From: Bacteroidales bacterium
Lineage (GTDB): Bacteria; Bacteroidota; Bacteroidia; Bacteroidales; VadinHA17
DNA: 47,553 bases
Reading direction: 5' to 3'
Assembly: GCA_022865305.1 (NCBI GenBank)
Contig: JALHSP010000072.1
Span: 1-47,553, forward strand
Numbering within the stretch: the stretch's first letter is position 1; each line of letters starts with the position of its first letter. The notes under the pieces are model-generated. The model was not told where the DNA came from, ran no database searches, and saw only the letters and a program-made list of their open reading frames with translations. Position numbers and translations under genes: made by a program. This document shows positions 1 through 8,380 of the stretch, in pieces.

Positions 1-141
1 GATACTGGTAGTATCTGGCGGGTAAGTGGTATAACACCATTGCTTAGAACAGGATGCCAGAAACAAGCTTAAAAAGGCTAAATAAAGGCAAGTCTTCATT
101 ATTCAGTTGTAGGTTTGTCAATCTTTTGCTGTTTATAATCA
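1..141. repeat. Direct repeat of the window's right end (circle junction), left copy
   Basis: These 141 bases are identical to 47413-47553. They contain the first 99 bases of the spanin gene, which is complete only at the right end, and the last codons of the holin-like gene. An exact overlap of 141 bases equals a common largest assembly k-mer, so it more likely marks a circular assembly graph than a biological terminal repeat. A true short terminal repeat cannot be excluded from sequence alone. Confidence 0.95.
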
Positions 142-320
142 TTGAGCCAGAGAATAAGAGACAGTAACACAAAGATAACTCCTAGAAATTCAGAGATACA
201 GAGGCCAATTAGGACAGCTTCAAAAAGGCAAATGATATTCGAGGCATAGGTATATTTAAGAAATTTCCCTATTGCCTTAATACCGATTTTCAAATACTCA
301 AAAATCTTTTTCATAATCAT
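99..320 (-). CDS. Small membrane protein, holin candidate
   Basis: 73 residues. After a short basic N-terminus (MIMKK...), two hydrophobic stretches follow one another (about residues 29-46 and 47-60) and the C-terminus is charged. This is the size and hairpin-like topology of small class II holins, which make lesions in the inner membrane at lysis. It lies directly downstream of the M15 endolysin, and its TAA stop shares one base with the ATG of the spanin gene across the circle junction (TAATG), which suggests translational coupling. The holin role is inferred from context; the protein 771-1067 is the competing candidate. Confidence 0.55.
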   Translation of the reverse strand: MIMKKIFEYLKIGIKAIGKFLKYTYASNIICLFEAVLIGLCISEFLGVIFVLLSLILWLNDYKQQKIDKPTTE

Positions 321-349
321 ATAATATTTATAAATGGTTCAGAATTTCA

Positions 350-769
350 TTAATTAGGTATTATTTCAAAATGTCCCGCATCCCAAAACTTAGTGTCGTC
401 CACATCGTTGTCCATATTCCAATCCAGTCCGCGCCGGATACGGTGTTTCATTATCCCTTGTTTAAAAAGTTCATTTGCCACTCCCATAACATAGCCGGAA
501 AAATCTGCACTTTGTGTTTTGCCCCAGTCCACACCGGAAAATTCATACGGAGAAACATCAACGGCAAGACTTGGTTCTGTATTATGTTTTGAGTCAGGCC
601 ATCGTTTTGTCGAAGCCTTATTACTGAACGCTTCGTTCTGATCTTCCTCGCCTCTGTGTCCACAAATAACGGAGCAGTCATAATCTTCGATAACTCTGTT
701 AAAGAGTATCTGCAAATCAGAATGACAACTCTTTAATCTCTCCTTTGATAATCTGCTGAATTGTGGCAT
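350..769 (-). CDS. Endolysin, M15-family peptidase (VanY / L-Ala-D-Glu peptidase type)
   Basis: 139 residues, the usual size of single-domain phage M15_4 endolysins that cut the peptide part of peptidoglycan. The zinc-ligand pattern is visible: SxHN with His near residue 62, AVDVSPY with Asp about ten residues on, and a C-terminal GHFEI motif with the second His. An SVICGHRG segment near residue 35 is also typical. There is no signal peptide, so release should depend on a holin. It sits one base from 771-1067 and just upstream of the small membrane gene, forming a compact lysis cassette. Confidence 0.88.
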   Translation of the reverse strand: MPQFSRLSKERLKSCHSDLQILFNRVIEDYDCSVICGHRGEEDQNEAFSNKASTKRWPDSKHNTEPSLAVDVSPYEFSGVDWGKTQSADFSGYVMGVANELFKQGIMKHRIRRGLDWNMDNDVDDTKFWDAGHFEIIPN

Positions 770-770
770 T

Positions 771-1067
771 TTATATCAAATTAACAATTAAAGATACCGC
801 AACGGCACTCACTCCGATTATTGCAGTGACATATATGCCCGCTTTTTGTCTTGCCGAGAATCCCTGTCTCTCTTTATACCGTTCTACACTATTAAACTCT
901 GTCTGAAATGCAAGCAAATTGGTGATGACAGAAGTCTGTGCCGCACTAGCAATAACGAGATTATTGATTTTCTCTTCTATCCTTGAAATCGTTGATATAA
1001 TACCATTCTTGCTATAAATATCTGAACCCATCTTTTCGAGTTCACTTTCTTTAATACAGGGTTCCAT
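771..1067 (-). CDS. Coiled-coil protein with C-terminal membrane anchor (XhlA-like lysis protein)
   Basis: 98 residues. Residues about 5-70 are polar with heptad-like spacing (ISTISRIEEKINNLV and onwards) and look like a coiled coil. Residues about 76-98 form one hydrophobic segment ending at the C-terminus. This is the layout of the XhlA family, membrane-associated proteins that act with holin and endolysin in Bacillus phage PBSX. It is the first gene of the lysis cassette. The resemblance is in architecture only; it could instead be a holin partner or antiholin. Confidence 0.55.
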   Translation of the reverse strand: MEPCIKESELEKMGSDIYSKNGIISTISRIEEKINNLVIASAAQTSVITNLLAFQTEFNSVERYKERQGFSARQKAGIYVTAIIGVSAVAVSLIVNLI

Positions 1068-1169
1068 GTCTATCTTATTAAAAATGTTAATCCCATTATA
1101 TGTTTGCCTCTTGTCTTTAAGTCTTCAAAAACGGTTTCAAAGAGAATTAAAAAAGTGCTAAAATGAGAA

Positions 1170-2246
1170 TCAAGTAACATGATTTTTTATCTTATCAAAA
1201 AAAGCATTTTTTATTTTTATATGCCCCGCCAAACTTGGATGAATATTATCAGCACCAACATCCTTTGCATACTCTGAACAAGCATCAACATAATTAACTT
1301 TTAACCCGTCTCCCGCCAATTCATTTATTAATGCAAGATGATCCAAATTATAATCATCTATGATTACATCAGACGCATTATTATATGTTGGACCTCCTAT
1401 TGCATAACCTGCCACATTCATCTTTAATGTATTACCTGAAAAAACTTGTGGCGAATATGCTGGTAAAGAACCATTTGATGCTATCCAATCCAAATTAAGA
1501 AATTTCCCATTAATAATATTTTTTATTATAACTGTGTGATCCCCAGTAGTAAGGCCACTAATTCTAACTAATGAAGGCCAAAAAGGAATTGCGGATACTG
1601 GAACCACTGCACTCGTATCAACAGTTGCCTTCAAAACACCATCTATTGTAACTGTAAATGTTGCACCAATCCCTGCTATTGGTCTTGCCGTATAAGCAAT
1701 GTAAATAGTTGTTCCATTTGCTACAAATGTTGCAGTATAATCATTAACAGAACAATACTCATCTAGTATAATACCCGTACCCGTTGGATACAAAATAAGA
1801 TGATGCCAGTCCGCTGCTGGCCAAAGTGTTATTGAGCCATCTTGTCCATATCTTTTAGCAGAATTGGGAATTGCTAACCAACACAAAGCGCATCGCAAAG
1901 CATCAATAAATGTTTTTTTACCTGCTGCGCCCATGTGCCTCGCATCATTATAGCCAGATAGCAATAAATAAGTTTCTCCAATTAATGTGGGATTCAAATA
2001 AATTTGACCCCCTACATTATCTGCCATTTCCGTTGATATAATTCCTTGATTTACAATTGTCCAGCCAGTTTCATTAGCAACCAAATTAACAAACGCATTT
2101 GTTGGATCATCAACATTACTAATATAACCGTGAGTTATTGAATCACCAAATGCCCTTCTTGTTCCTAAATAGTTCGTATTCCAGTACGAAGCCCAATCAA
2201 AACCTTGAATTCTTAAATTTGTTCCTATACCAATACGTAATGACAT
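1170..2246 (-). CDS. Virion-associated SGNH/GDSL hydrolase
   Basis: 358 residues. A short N-terminal stretch (1-28) probably attaches to the tail. The SGNH blocks then follow: GDSIT with Ser36 as nucleophile, a GYND motif near residue 98 (block III), and DNIHP near residue 333 holding the catalytic Asp/His pair. Residues about 140-255 look like an inserted beta-sandwich. Phage tail proteins of this family deacetylate or de-esterify surface glycans during adsorption. It is the last gene before the lysis cassette and follows a BppU-like gene, which fits a receptor-facing role. The substrate is unknown. Confidence 0.8.
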   Translation of the reverse strand: MSLRIGIGTNLRIQGFDWASYWNTNYLGTRRAFGDSITHGYISNVDDPTNAFVNLVANETGWTIVNQGIISTEMADNVGGQIYLNPTLIGETYLLLSGYNDARHMGAAGKKTFIDALRCALCWLAIPNSAKRYGQDGSITLWPAADWHHLILYPTGTGIILDEYCSVNDYTATFVANGTTIYIAYTARPIAGIGATFTVTIDGVLKATVDTSAVVPVSAIPFWPSLVRISGLTTGDHTVIIKNIINGKFLNLDWIASNGSLPAYSPQVFSGNTLKMNVAGYAIGGPTYNNASDVIIDDYNLDHLALINELAGDGLKVNYVDACSEYAKDVGADNIHPSLAGHIKIKNAFFDKIKNHVT

Positions 2247-2258
2247 TCCTTATAATTT

Positions 2259-2657
2259 TTATATCGTAATTTGTTTTTTAACATCCCAGGAACCTTTCAT
2301 GATTCTTTTGAATCCATGAACTCCATCAAACTCCATAACATCATAATCAAAAGTTCCTGACTCCAAAAATCCGTCTGCATCGAATAAATGAAAACTTGCC
2401 CCGGAAACAACTATATCCGAAGGAGAGACACCTGACAGCCAATCTTTCAATAATAAAAAATCTTTCCTGCGAACCTGAATTTTCAATGCCCCCAAATTAT
2501 AAGGACTCCCATTTACAGGAATAGAATTAACACCGACATAAAATTTTTTGCCTGTCAAAGTCATTTCATAATTGACATAAAAACGCATATCAATAGTATC
2601 GCCTTCGATAGCGAAAATATCAACCTTTGCAGGATCAGTGTTATAAACCATTGTCAT
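2259..2657 (-). CDS. Baseplate/tail-fibre adaptor-like protein (BppU N-domain-like pattern)
   Basis: 132 residues from the ATG at 2655-2657. This start is preferred to an in-frame one 87 bases upstream because it avoids overlap with the previous gene and has GGAG seven bases before it. The pattern (a DTIDM strand, LTGKKFYVGV, a YDVMEFDG turn, then a GSWDV strand with ITI at the end) resembles the beta-sandwich N-domains of baseplate upper proteins, which hold fibres on the tail tip. It lies immediately upstream of the SGNH hydrolase gene, the likely fibre partner. Fold-level inference only. Confidence 0.5.
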   Translation of the reverse strand: MTMVYNTDPAKVDIFAIEGDTIDMRFYVNYEMTLTGKKFYVGVNSIPVNGSPYNLGALKIQVRRKDFLLLKDWLSGVSPSDIVVSGASFHLFDADGFLESGTFDYDVMEFDGVHGFKRIMKGSWDVKKQITI

Positions 2658-2659
2658 AG

Positions 2660-2953
2660 TTAAACTCCATATCCGATATATATACTTGATGCCATATCTC
2701 TCTGTCCTGCACCACCAAGAACCGTTCCGAATATCTTCCGACAAAGTTCCGGGTCAACAAAGATATTTGAAGCATCAAAATATTTCTCAATATATTCCGT
2801 GTCGAGATTATTCTTAGGACAATATCTAAGATACCCTTTAGTTTCTGCCCTGATGAAAAAACCGTTTTCATCTGTGAAATCTCCATTGGTTGCCGGATTA
2901 ACCGGGACAACTCGGAGAATGTTTCCTAATGCGAATGCTTGATTTGGATTCAT
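2660..2953 (-). CDS. Small structural-region protein, unknown function
   Basis: 97 residues, not recognised. It has a mixed alpha/beta character, no signal peptide and no membrane segment. It starts MNPNQAFALGNIL and ends in a Gly/Tyr-rich IYIGYGV. It lies between the connector gene and the baseplate-like gene, so a head-tail or tail-tip structural role is likely from position. Its stop is two bases before the start of the next gene. Confidence 0.6.
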   Translation of the reverse strand: MNPNQAFALGNILRVVPVNPATNGDFTDENGFFIRAETKGYLRYCPKNNLDTEYIEKYFDASNIFVDPELCRKIFGTVLGGAGQRDMASSIYIGYGV

Positions 2954-2979
2954 ATTTTTAAATTTTAATTATTAATCTT

Positions 2980-3525
2980 CTAATCTCCCATTACAGTAAA
3001 CGGCCTCGGATCATTACATGAACTTCCACATCCGCAAACCTTGTCCGCCCAAAGTGGGTATAAAGTATAATTTCTATTAAGATAAGTTATTACCTCACAT
3101 TTGATAGCATCAGCCGTGAGTCGTGCTTCCGTTTCAAGTCTCTGTAATTGCTTATCGGAAACCGGAGTCGAGAGATCACTGTCTTTTAATACTATACCTG
3201 CAGCCGTATAATTGAATGCCGTCCTATTAGTAAACCGTGCAAAGGCATAATAAATGATACAGGCTTTTAATCCCTGGAAAAAATAATTTTTAGAAAGATA
3301 TATATAAGTCCCGCCATCCAAAAGAATCTGATTCGCTGCCGATATTGTAGTCGGCAAAGTTGAAGCCTGTCCTATTATCTCAAGCAGTAAAGCATCAGTG
3401 AGCCAGGATTTAACATCAAGCATCTGAGCCTCGGATACGAACTGAGGCCAGGTTGTCGAATTCTTGATACTATCCGAAATATATTTCAGGTTATCCAAAT
3501 CCGCTTTTGTAACTAAACTTATCAT
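2980..3525 (-). CDS. Head-tail connector / adaptor (DUF6712-like)
   Basis: 181 residues, mostly alpha-helical. The pattern of a WPQFVSEAQ segment, LLLEIIGQ, a helix with YAFARF and a C-terminal helix before NYTLYPLW resembles gp6/DUF6712-type adaptors of Bacteroidetes phages, which form a ring under the portal. The last residues carry a CGCGSSC cluster. Its ATG overlaps the end of the portal gene by four bases, the usual portal-adaptor order. The family assignment is from memory of sequence patterns. Confidence 0.6.
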   Translation of the reverse strand: MISLVTKADLDNLKYISDSIKNSTTWPQFVSEAQMLDVKSWLTDALLLEIIGQASTLPTTISAANQILLDGGTYIYLSKNYFFQGLKACIIYYAFARFTNRTAFNYTAAGIVLKDSDLSTPVSDKQLQRLETEARLTADAIKCEVITYLNRNYTLYPLWADKVCGCGSSCNDPRPFTVMGD

Positions 3526-4664
3526 ATTGTCGGCATAATATATTTTAAAGGCATTATAGAAAAATCAGTAAACTTAATCATATAAAATTCAAACAAATCC
3601 CGGAAGGCCGTTTCAATCATCCTTCGTTCATTATTTGTAACAGATGCCATGAACTGATATGCGTTTTCTATGAGATCACTTCCGAAACCCGTCCCCACAT
3701 CTATCCCTCTCAGAACAGGGGGAATTATAAACATACCTCCTATATTCTGCTGAACGGTTTTCTCTGTCAATTCATATTGTCGGTCATAATTATTTGTTAC
3801 AAATGATTTGAATTCGGGAACTTCTTCATCGGCATCAATATCAACAACTAGCATCTTACACGCATTCTCATCTCCCTGCCATTTCTTTATCATGTTAGCA
3901 CTTGCCAACTGTTCTTGGTTATATGGATCATTAGGATCAGTAGCTCCATTATCAAGGGTAACAGGTTTTTTCCCTTTACGAACTAACATCCCGGCCTGTA
4001 AGAAATTAAATTTTGCGTTACGATGCTTGACAGTTGAAACGCTCTCTTCGGTAAGCATATCTGTAATGATAGGATCAAAAGGAGAAATAGGATATTCAAA
4101 ATCTCCGTCAGCAGTAAAGTAAAGTATCTGTCCGAGATAATCTTCAGGATTCCCCGTTTCTGTTATCTCTGAAATGACTTTTGAAGGATTAAAAGAATTG
4201 ATAAATTTAACATCCGCCATCTTGAACTGTTTCCCGGTGAGTCCGGTCCAGTCAGGATATATAGCAATTCGCCCGGTATATTCGCCATTGGATTTTATCT
4301 CAATACGGCAATGTTCAAACGGGACATTATAGTATTCATAAGGCAATCCCATCCCGTTATATTTAACGAGACAAGCAAAACCATTAAAGTTTTTAAGGTC
4401 TTTAGCGAATTTGCGTAATAAAGAATTTGATCTTTCTCCCCGGGAATTAAGGATAGTTTCGGCAAGTACCTGATCTGTGAATCCGGCTCCTTCAACAAAC
4501 TTAACGTAAATGTCCATACAGGTTCGACCTGTGCCGGAACTATTTACGATCTCCAAGACCTTCTGCGGATAGTCATTGTATTGACCATATCCCTTTATTC
4601 TTTTTGAAGTAATGTAAACATTCCGCTCAACCCTCGGGGCTGTTTTTGTAGCGGAAACTCTCAT
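3522..4664 (-). CDS. Portal protein
   Basis: 380 residues. The N-terminal region (NDYPQKVLEIVNSSGTG, then a helix ending FVEGAGF) and the segment LRKFAKDLKNFNGFACLVKY are portal-like. Near the C-terminus, a motif around DVGTGFGSDLIENAYQFM precedes a helix with NNERRMIETAFRDLF, as in siphovirus portals. The protein should form the dodecameric ring at the capsid vertex. Its start shares one base with the stop of the preceding gene. Oddly, it lies downstream of the capsid gene and more than 20 kb from the terminase. Confidence 0.8.
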   Translation of the reverse strand: MRVSATKTAPRVERNVYITSKRIKGYGQYNDYPQKVLEIVNSSGTGRTCMDIYVKFVEGAGFTDQVLAETILNSRGERSNSLLRKFAKDLKNFNGFACLVKYNGMGLPYEYYNVPFEHCRIEIKSNGEYTGRIAIYPDWTGLTGKQFKMADVKFINSFNPSKVISEITETGNPEDYLGQILYFTADGDFEYPISPFDPIITDMLTEESVSTVKHRNAKFNFLQAGMLVRKGKKPVTLDNGATDPNDPYNQEQLASANMIKKWQGDENACKMLVVDIDADEEVPEFKSFVTNNYDRQYELTEKTVQQNIGGMFIIPPVLRGIDVGTGFGSDLIENAYQFMASVTNNERRMIETAFRDLFEFYMIKFTDFSIMPLKYIMPTI

Positions 4665-5230
4665 TATTTCTTGGCTTTAACAGTTTTCTTAGGTGTTTTT
4701 TTAACCACCTTCACCGGCTCAATTATTTCCTTTTTAGGTTCCGCACCTGAAACTGCATTTAATACATCAGCAATTAATTTTGTATTAATCTCCGGCATCT
4801 GTTCTTTCTTTTCTTCCGGTATTTTTTCTTTTATCGGATGAAATGTCGGAGGGATAATTACTACTGATGGAGGAATCACAGGAGTTGCAGGAAGCCTGGA
4901 AAAATAAATTACTTTCTCCGGTTGATTTGCCATATACCAGTCGCCAAGTTCATCAGTAAGTGTGTCATTGGTACAGGTTTTTGATGCATCTCCGAAAGCC
5001 TGTAAAAGAACTCCTCTTTTTAATTCATAACCTTTTGGTGTTGCCATTTTCGTTAAATTTAATATTTTAAATAAAGCTTCGATATAACAAGTTGAACATC
5101 CAAAGTTAATCAATTCTCCTGTTAATGACCTCAAAACTTGCTTAATTTTTTCTTTGCGTTCTGCCGTCCTGTAAGAACGATTAATAATATAATCGCGGGA
5201 AAACGCAATAACCTCATCAATAAGTGTCAT
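4664..5230 (-). CDS. Head-region protein with Lys/Pro-rich tail, unknown function
   Basis: 188 residues. Residues 1-110 look globular and include a CSTC motif near residue 45. The rest is low complexity: a Pro/Val stretch, an acidic KEKIPEEKKEQ-like part and a strongly basic end (KKTPKKTVKAKK). The position between the 206-residue structural gene and the portal suggests a head or head-tail protein. A disordered cationic tail could contact DNA or capsid. I do not recognise the family. Confidence 0.6.
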   Translation of the reverse strand: MTLIDEVIAFSRDYIINRSYRTAERKEKIKQVLRSLTGELINFGCSTCYIEALFKILNLTKMATPKGYELKRGVLLQAFGDASKTCTNDTLTDELGDWYMANQPEKVIYFSRLPATPVIPPSVVIIPPTFHPIKEKIPEEKKEQMPEINTKLIADVLNAVSGAEPKKEIIEPVKVVKKTPKKTVKAKK

Positions 5231-5266
5231 AAAAAAAAGAGCGCGGATAGTCAGTCCGCACTCAGT

Positions 5267-5887
5267 TTAAGGACAACATGGAGCAAGCATCGAAGCCAGT
5301 GCAGCTCTTGTAGCAGCAATAGTTCCGCCAACAAAGTATGCTAAAGGAGGCAAAGACTCTTTTAGTTTATCGGAACATCCTGCGGTAAGAAGCCATCCAC
5401 CGAGAAGTTCATCAGAATTTGCATCCCTTTCAACTGCGTTGAGTTCAAGACCAAAATCCCATCCGAGAATCTCAAAAATTGTCCTCCCGGCAGCAACCGG
5501 CGGAACATCCTTATTATAATTATTCTCTATGATAACCATAAAACGGCTATCAACGGCATTCTGAACCCAAAGTTTTGTCTCAGGAGTATTATCAAAAAGA
5601 CGGAATATAAATCCGTGTTCCCAAACTTTCTGATAAGTTTTTTTAACAAGGGAAGTCTTATGTTCATTCGAGAAGTTATAACCCTCAACACAATACGCAT
5701 AACATGGAGGCGATGGCGTTTTAAGAACAAGTTGAGTGCATAACAGCGAATTCGCAGGATCGAACGTACTTAAATCTTTATCTACACAATCGTAGTTAAT
5801 GAAGTAAGCCATATCCTTAATCCCTGGTACAAGGTTTGCACAGTTTTTAAGGATACAATCTACAATTTGGTTACAACCTATTGTCAT
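5267..5887 (-). CDS. Virion structural protein, possible tail-tube or head-decoration protein
   Basis: 206 residues. The C-terminal half (TIFEILGWDFGLELNAVER, then a GGWLLTAG strand) has the alternating beta pattern of tail-tube subunits. The N-terminal part has several Cys (GCNQIVDCILKNC). It directly follows the capsid gene and has the best Shine-Dalgarno sequence I noticed in the genome (AGGAGG, five bases before ATG), consistent with a high-copy virion protein. Tail tube is my first guess; a decoration or head-completion protein would also fit. Confidence 0.5.
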   Translation of the reverse strand: MTIGCNQIVDCILKNCANLVPGIKDMAYFINYDCVDKDLSTFDPANSLLCTQLVLKTPSPPCYAYCVEGYNFSNEHKTSLVKKTYQKVWEHGFIFRLFDNTPETKLWVQNAVDSRFMVIIENNYNKDVPPVAAGRTIFEILGWDFGLELNAVERDANSDELLGGWLLTAGCSDKLKESLPPLAYFVGGTIAATRAALASMLAPCCP

Positions 5888-5898
5888 AATAGCCTCCT
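5888..5898 (-). promoter_or_regulatory. Strong Shine-Dalgarno (AGGAGG) for the 206-residue structural gene
   Basis: On the minus strand AGGAGG is followed by CTATT and ATG. The motif overlaps the TAG stop of the capsid gene, so ribosomes ending the capsid frame stop next to it. Bacteroidetes mRNAs generally make little use of Shine-Dalgarno pairing, so a perfect site stands out. Confidence 0.7.
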
Positions 5899-6982
5899 AT
5901 CTTCCAACCATTAATAACCTGTCGTCAATTATCTTGGCATCGAAAGCATCAACAGCCTCGATACGATTAAAACGACTTCTCGGATCATAAAAGGAATTTA
6001 TGTTATCAAATAGCGAAGTACAGGCCATTCCGATATTCAGGTTCGAAACAGTTGTATAAACAACCCTGTGAGGATCGTTCCAACGTACACCGTTATTCTC
6101 ATAAGCCCTGATTATTTGATCCCACAAAGGAAGCGAAACAATCCTGATCCCGTCCCATGTTGCAAACTCAAGTCCGTTGATCATCAGTCTGTAATCCTGA
6201 AATGCTGTTCCCAAAGCCTGAAGTTGTCTGCGGAGCCTGTCAAAAACAGACCTCGTTACAAGAAGAATCCTGTCAGGTTGAGCTGCCAGTTCGGAAATTG
6301 CATTGTCAATAAGTGCATTGACAGCATTGTAAGTCAAAAGTGGAGTTGCAAGAATTCCCTGCTGTGCATAATTTATCCCCACATTCCCCGGCATAGCATT
6401 AAGTTGCAAAGGATTAAGAGCATAAATGGCTGCAAATTGCTGCCAAAATCCATTAATCACATTGAAGAAAGCAGGATCAGTACCGACAGTAAGATTTCCA
6501 AGAGGCAATGCTCTTGCTGCTGTATCTCCAAACCATACTAAGCGAAATACCATTTTTGCAATGTCTTTTGCAAGGATATTCTGGATGAAGGTGAAAATCT
6601 CAGTCTTGGTAAGATCATAAACTTCCACACCGCATTTTACTGCGAGTTTCATAAGCGTATCAGCCAACTCATCAACGCACATATCTATTATGACCTCAAG
6701 ATATTTTGGAGACCATGTTTTCTCGATAGCCTGATCTTCATAGCACTGAGCTGTGGGATTACAAGCCTGAGCAGCTTTACCTACCAACCCGAATGTTCCC
6801 GGGATGATACCGATTCGTTTGTCGTTTTTTATCCCTGTTACTAGGGTATGGAATGAAGACAGTTCAGGTGCTTCAAGTACGGCAGTTACCACAAGTTCAT
6901 TTAACGACCTGAGTTCATCAGGTGTAAAATGAAGATTGTCCAAGTTTATCGTGTGTCCACACGAAGGAGAAGTCTGTGACAT
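5897..6982 (-). CDS. Major capsid protein (probable)
   Basis: 361 residues, soluble, with no signal or membrane segment. Context is the main evidence: it lies immediately downstream of the ClpP-type protease-scaffold gene, with two bases between them, and upstream of portal and connector genes. The length fits an HK97-fold subunit. The sequence has an N-terminal helical part (residues 15-50), a glycine-rich loop around IGIIPGTFGLVGKA, and late strands such as IRIVSLPLWDQII resembling HK97 A-domain strands. If the fused protease processes it, part of the N-terminus may be removed in the mature shell. Confidence 0.68.
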   Translation of the reverse strand: MSQTSPSCGHTINLDNLHFTPDELRSLNELVVTAVLEAPELSSFHTLVTGIKNDKRIGIIPGTFGLVGKAAQACNPTAQCYEDQAIEKTWSPKYLEVIIDMCVDELADTLMKLAVKCGVEVYDLTKTEIFTFIQNILAKDIAKMVFRLVWFGDTAARALPLGNLTVGTDPAFFNVINGFWQQFAAIYALNPLQLNAMPGNVGINYAQQGILATPLLTYNAVNALIDNAISELAAQPDRILLVTRSVFDRLRRQLQALGTAFQDYRLMINGLEFATWDGIRIVSLPLWDQIIRAYENNGVRWNDPHRVVYTTVSNLNIGMACTSLFDNINSFYDPRSRFNRIEAVDAFDAKIIDDRLLMVGR

Positions 6983-6984
6983 AT

Positions 6985-8127
6985 TTATTCTTTTTTATTG
7001 GTTTCTTTTAATTTTCCTTGAAGTTCCCGTACGCGGGCGAGATCAACGTCCCCGACTTTATCACCAGTGCTGAATTTACCTCTTACTTCCGGCCTCCATG
7101 AATTTTTCAAACCTTGAAGCTCTGTAATAAGGTTTTTTGCTTCAGTTTCTTTTGCTTTAAAAGAAGCCTCAGCAGCAACGAGATCAGGTTTTGTTTTTTC
7201 AGCATCAACGACCTTCGCTTTCTCGGCATCGAGTTGCTTCTGTAAATCGGCAATTTTCTCATTTTCCAGTTCGAGTTCCGTTTTGGCAGCGACAGGTTCT
7301 TTTATCTCTTTAACCACCCCACCAGCAATGACAATCGTTTTACCGTCTGCCATTACAAAAGTACCATCCGGAGTAGCTTTGTCGCCTACTGCCGGACTTC
7401 CAGTTTCTTTCTCAAGTTTAAATTCCTTGCCGTCCTTATCTTTTAAGATTTGATCGGCAGGAGTAATCCTTGAAAGACCCTTTATCTTTTCTAAGATAGC
7501 ATCGATCTTTTGTCCGAATGTTTTTACATCAGTTTCTGTCATTTCAAAATTATTTTTAGTTTTAATATATGCATACGCCTTCATAGGCTCAATTATTTTT
7601 GTAGCAAATCCAAGTTCCAACATATCCTCTGCTGAAAGTTTGGTATCTTCCTTCATATATTCTGCAAGTTTCTCTTTGGGAGTCCCTGTCTTTTCAACAT
7701 AAAAATCAAGTATTTTGGCTTCTTCCTGTTTTAAACCTTCGGCAATTTTTAAAAGATCATCTGATTCATATTGATCTGCCAAAGTATAAGGAGGGATATA
7801 TGGATTATGAATTAAACCATCAGCATTTTGCATTATTTCCCTTTCAGTACCAGCAAGAAATACTATTGTTGCAATAGAATATACTTTCCCTTCTCCGATA
7901 GTTTTGATTTTTTTCCCTGAGTTAACAAGCAAATCATAAATCGCCCAGCCTTCCTGAACGTCCCCGCCTCTGGAATTAATCCGAACGATTATATCAGTTG
8001 CATTTTTATTATCATCAAGGAATTGAGATACTTGTTTGAGTGATACTGTATCATCAGCAATACCAAACATTTCAATCATTTTGTCAGGTTCGCCAATATC
8101 TCCGTAAATTTTCAGGATCGCTTCCAT
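6985..8127 (-). CDS. Head maturation protease (ClpP/S14 type) fused to scaffold-like C-terminus
   Basis: 380 residues from the ATG at 8125-8127. An in-frame TTG ten codons upstream is less likely. The ClpP fold is clear: INSRGGDVQEG at residues 50-60, nucleophile Ser84 in KVYSIA, and His107 in GLIHNPY. Residues about 210-380 are charged, Lys/Glu-rich and coiled-coil-like, the usual form of a scaffold domain fused to the protease. It should guide capsid assembly and then cleave itself and perhaps the capsid. It precedes the capsid gene, as expected. Confidence 0.88.
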   Translation of the reverse strand: MEAILKIYGDIGEPDKMIEMFGIADDTVSLKQVSQFLDDNKNATDIIVRINSRGGDVQEGWAIYDLLVNSGKKIKTIGEGKVYSIATIVFLAGTEREIMQNADGLIHNPYIPPYTLADQYESDDLLKIAEGLKQEEAKILDFYVEKTGTPKEKLAEYMKEDTKLSAEDMLELGFATKIIEPMKAYAYIKTKNNFEMTETDVKTFGQKIDAILEKIKGLSRITPADQILKDKDGKEFKLEKETGSPAVGDKATPDGTFVMADGKTIVIAGGVVKEIKEPVAAKTELELENEKIADLQKQLDAEKAKVVDAEKTKPDLVAAEASFKAKETEAKNLITELQGLKNSWRPEVRGKFSTGDKVGDVDLARVRELQGKLKETNKKE

Positions 8128-8129
8128 AA

Positions 8130-8276
8130 TTAATTTCCCTGGGGTACTATTAAACAATCCAGAATGTCAGTTGCTAACCAGATACTTGTATCACAAGCTG
8201 AAAAATCATTGATGAAAAACCATGTTCCGAAAATTAACCAATAAGCATAACAAACATAAAATTCATCACCGCCCAT
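8130..8276 (-). CDS. Short hydrophobic ORF upstream of the head protease
   Basis: 48 residues beginning MGGDEFYVCYAYWLIFG. It is rich in Trp, Tyr and Phe, with three Cys and a possible membrane segment around residues 8-22. Its TAA stop is two bases before the protease ATG, the tight spacing seen throughout this operon, which argues that it is real. It is the first frame after the RNA-gene terminator. No family recognised. Confidence 0.5.
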   Translation of the reverse strand: MGGDEFYVCYAYWLIFGTWFFINDFSACDTSIWLATDILDCLIVPQGN

Positions 8277-8329
8277 AGTCTTTTTCTTTATTTAGGCTAC
8301 TAAGGTAATTTGATAGTGGTAATATTTTG

Positions 8330-8347
8330 CTGTACTATATTGTACAG
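8330..8347. promoter_or_regulatory. Perfect dyad CTGTAC-N6-GTACAG just past the RNA-gene terminator
   Basis: An 18-bp palindrome with six-base arms lies between the terminator and the first head gene. It could be an operator for a dimeric protein or a small hairpin. One arm is part of an 8-base block (8342-8349) complementary to 8510-8517 in the intervening segment of the RNA gene. I see no convincing promoter between here and the head genes, so how they are transcribed past the terminator is unclear. Confidence 0.45.
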
Positions 8348-8352
8348 TAAAT

Positions 8353-8380
8353 AAAAAAGCCCCTCATTTCTGAGAGGCTT
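8353..8380 (-). terminator. Intrinsic terminator of the permuted tmRNA gene
   Basis: On the minus strand AAGCCTCTCA and TGAGGGGCTT form a 10-bp stem with a single G-T wobble and a GAAA tetraloop, followed by six Ts. This is a textbook Rho-independent terminator. It ends the RNA transcript about 230 nt after its promoter. Confidence 0.9.

Noticed and set aside
2658-2744. Upstream start extending the baseplate-like gene into the previous gene
   Set aside because: The extension overlaps the neighbour in another frame, while the ATG at 2655-2657 has a GGAG site and immediate spacing.
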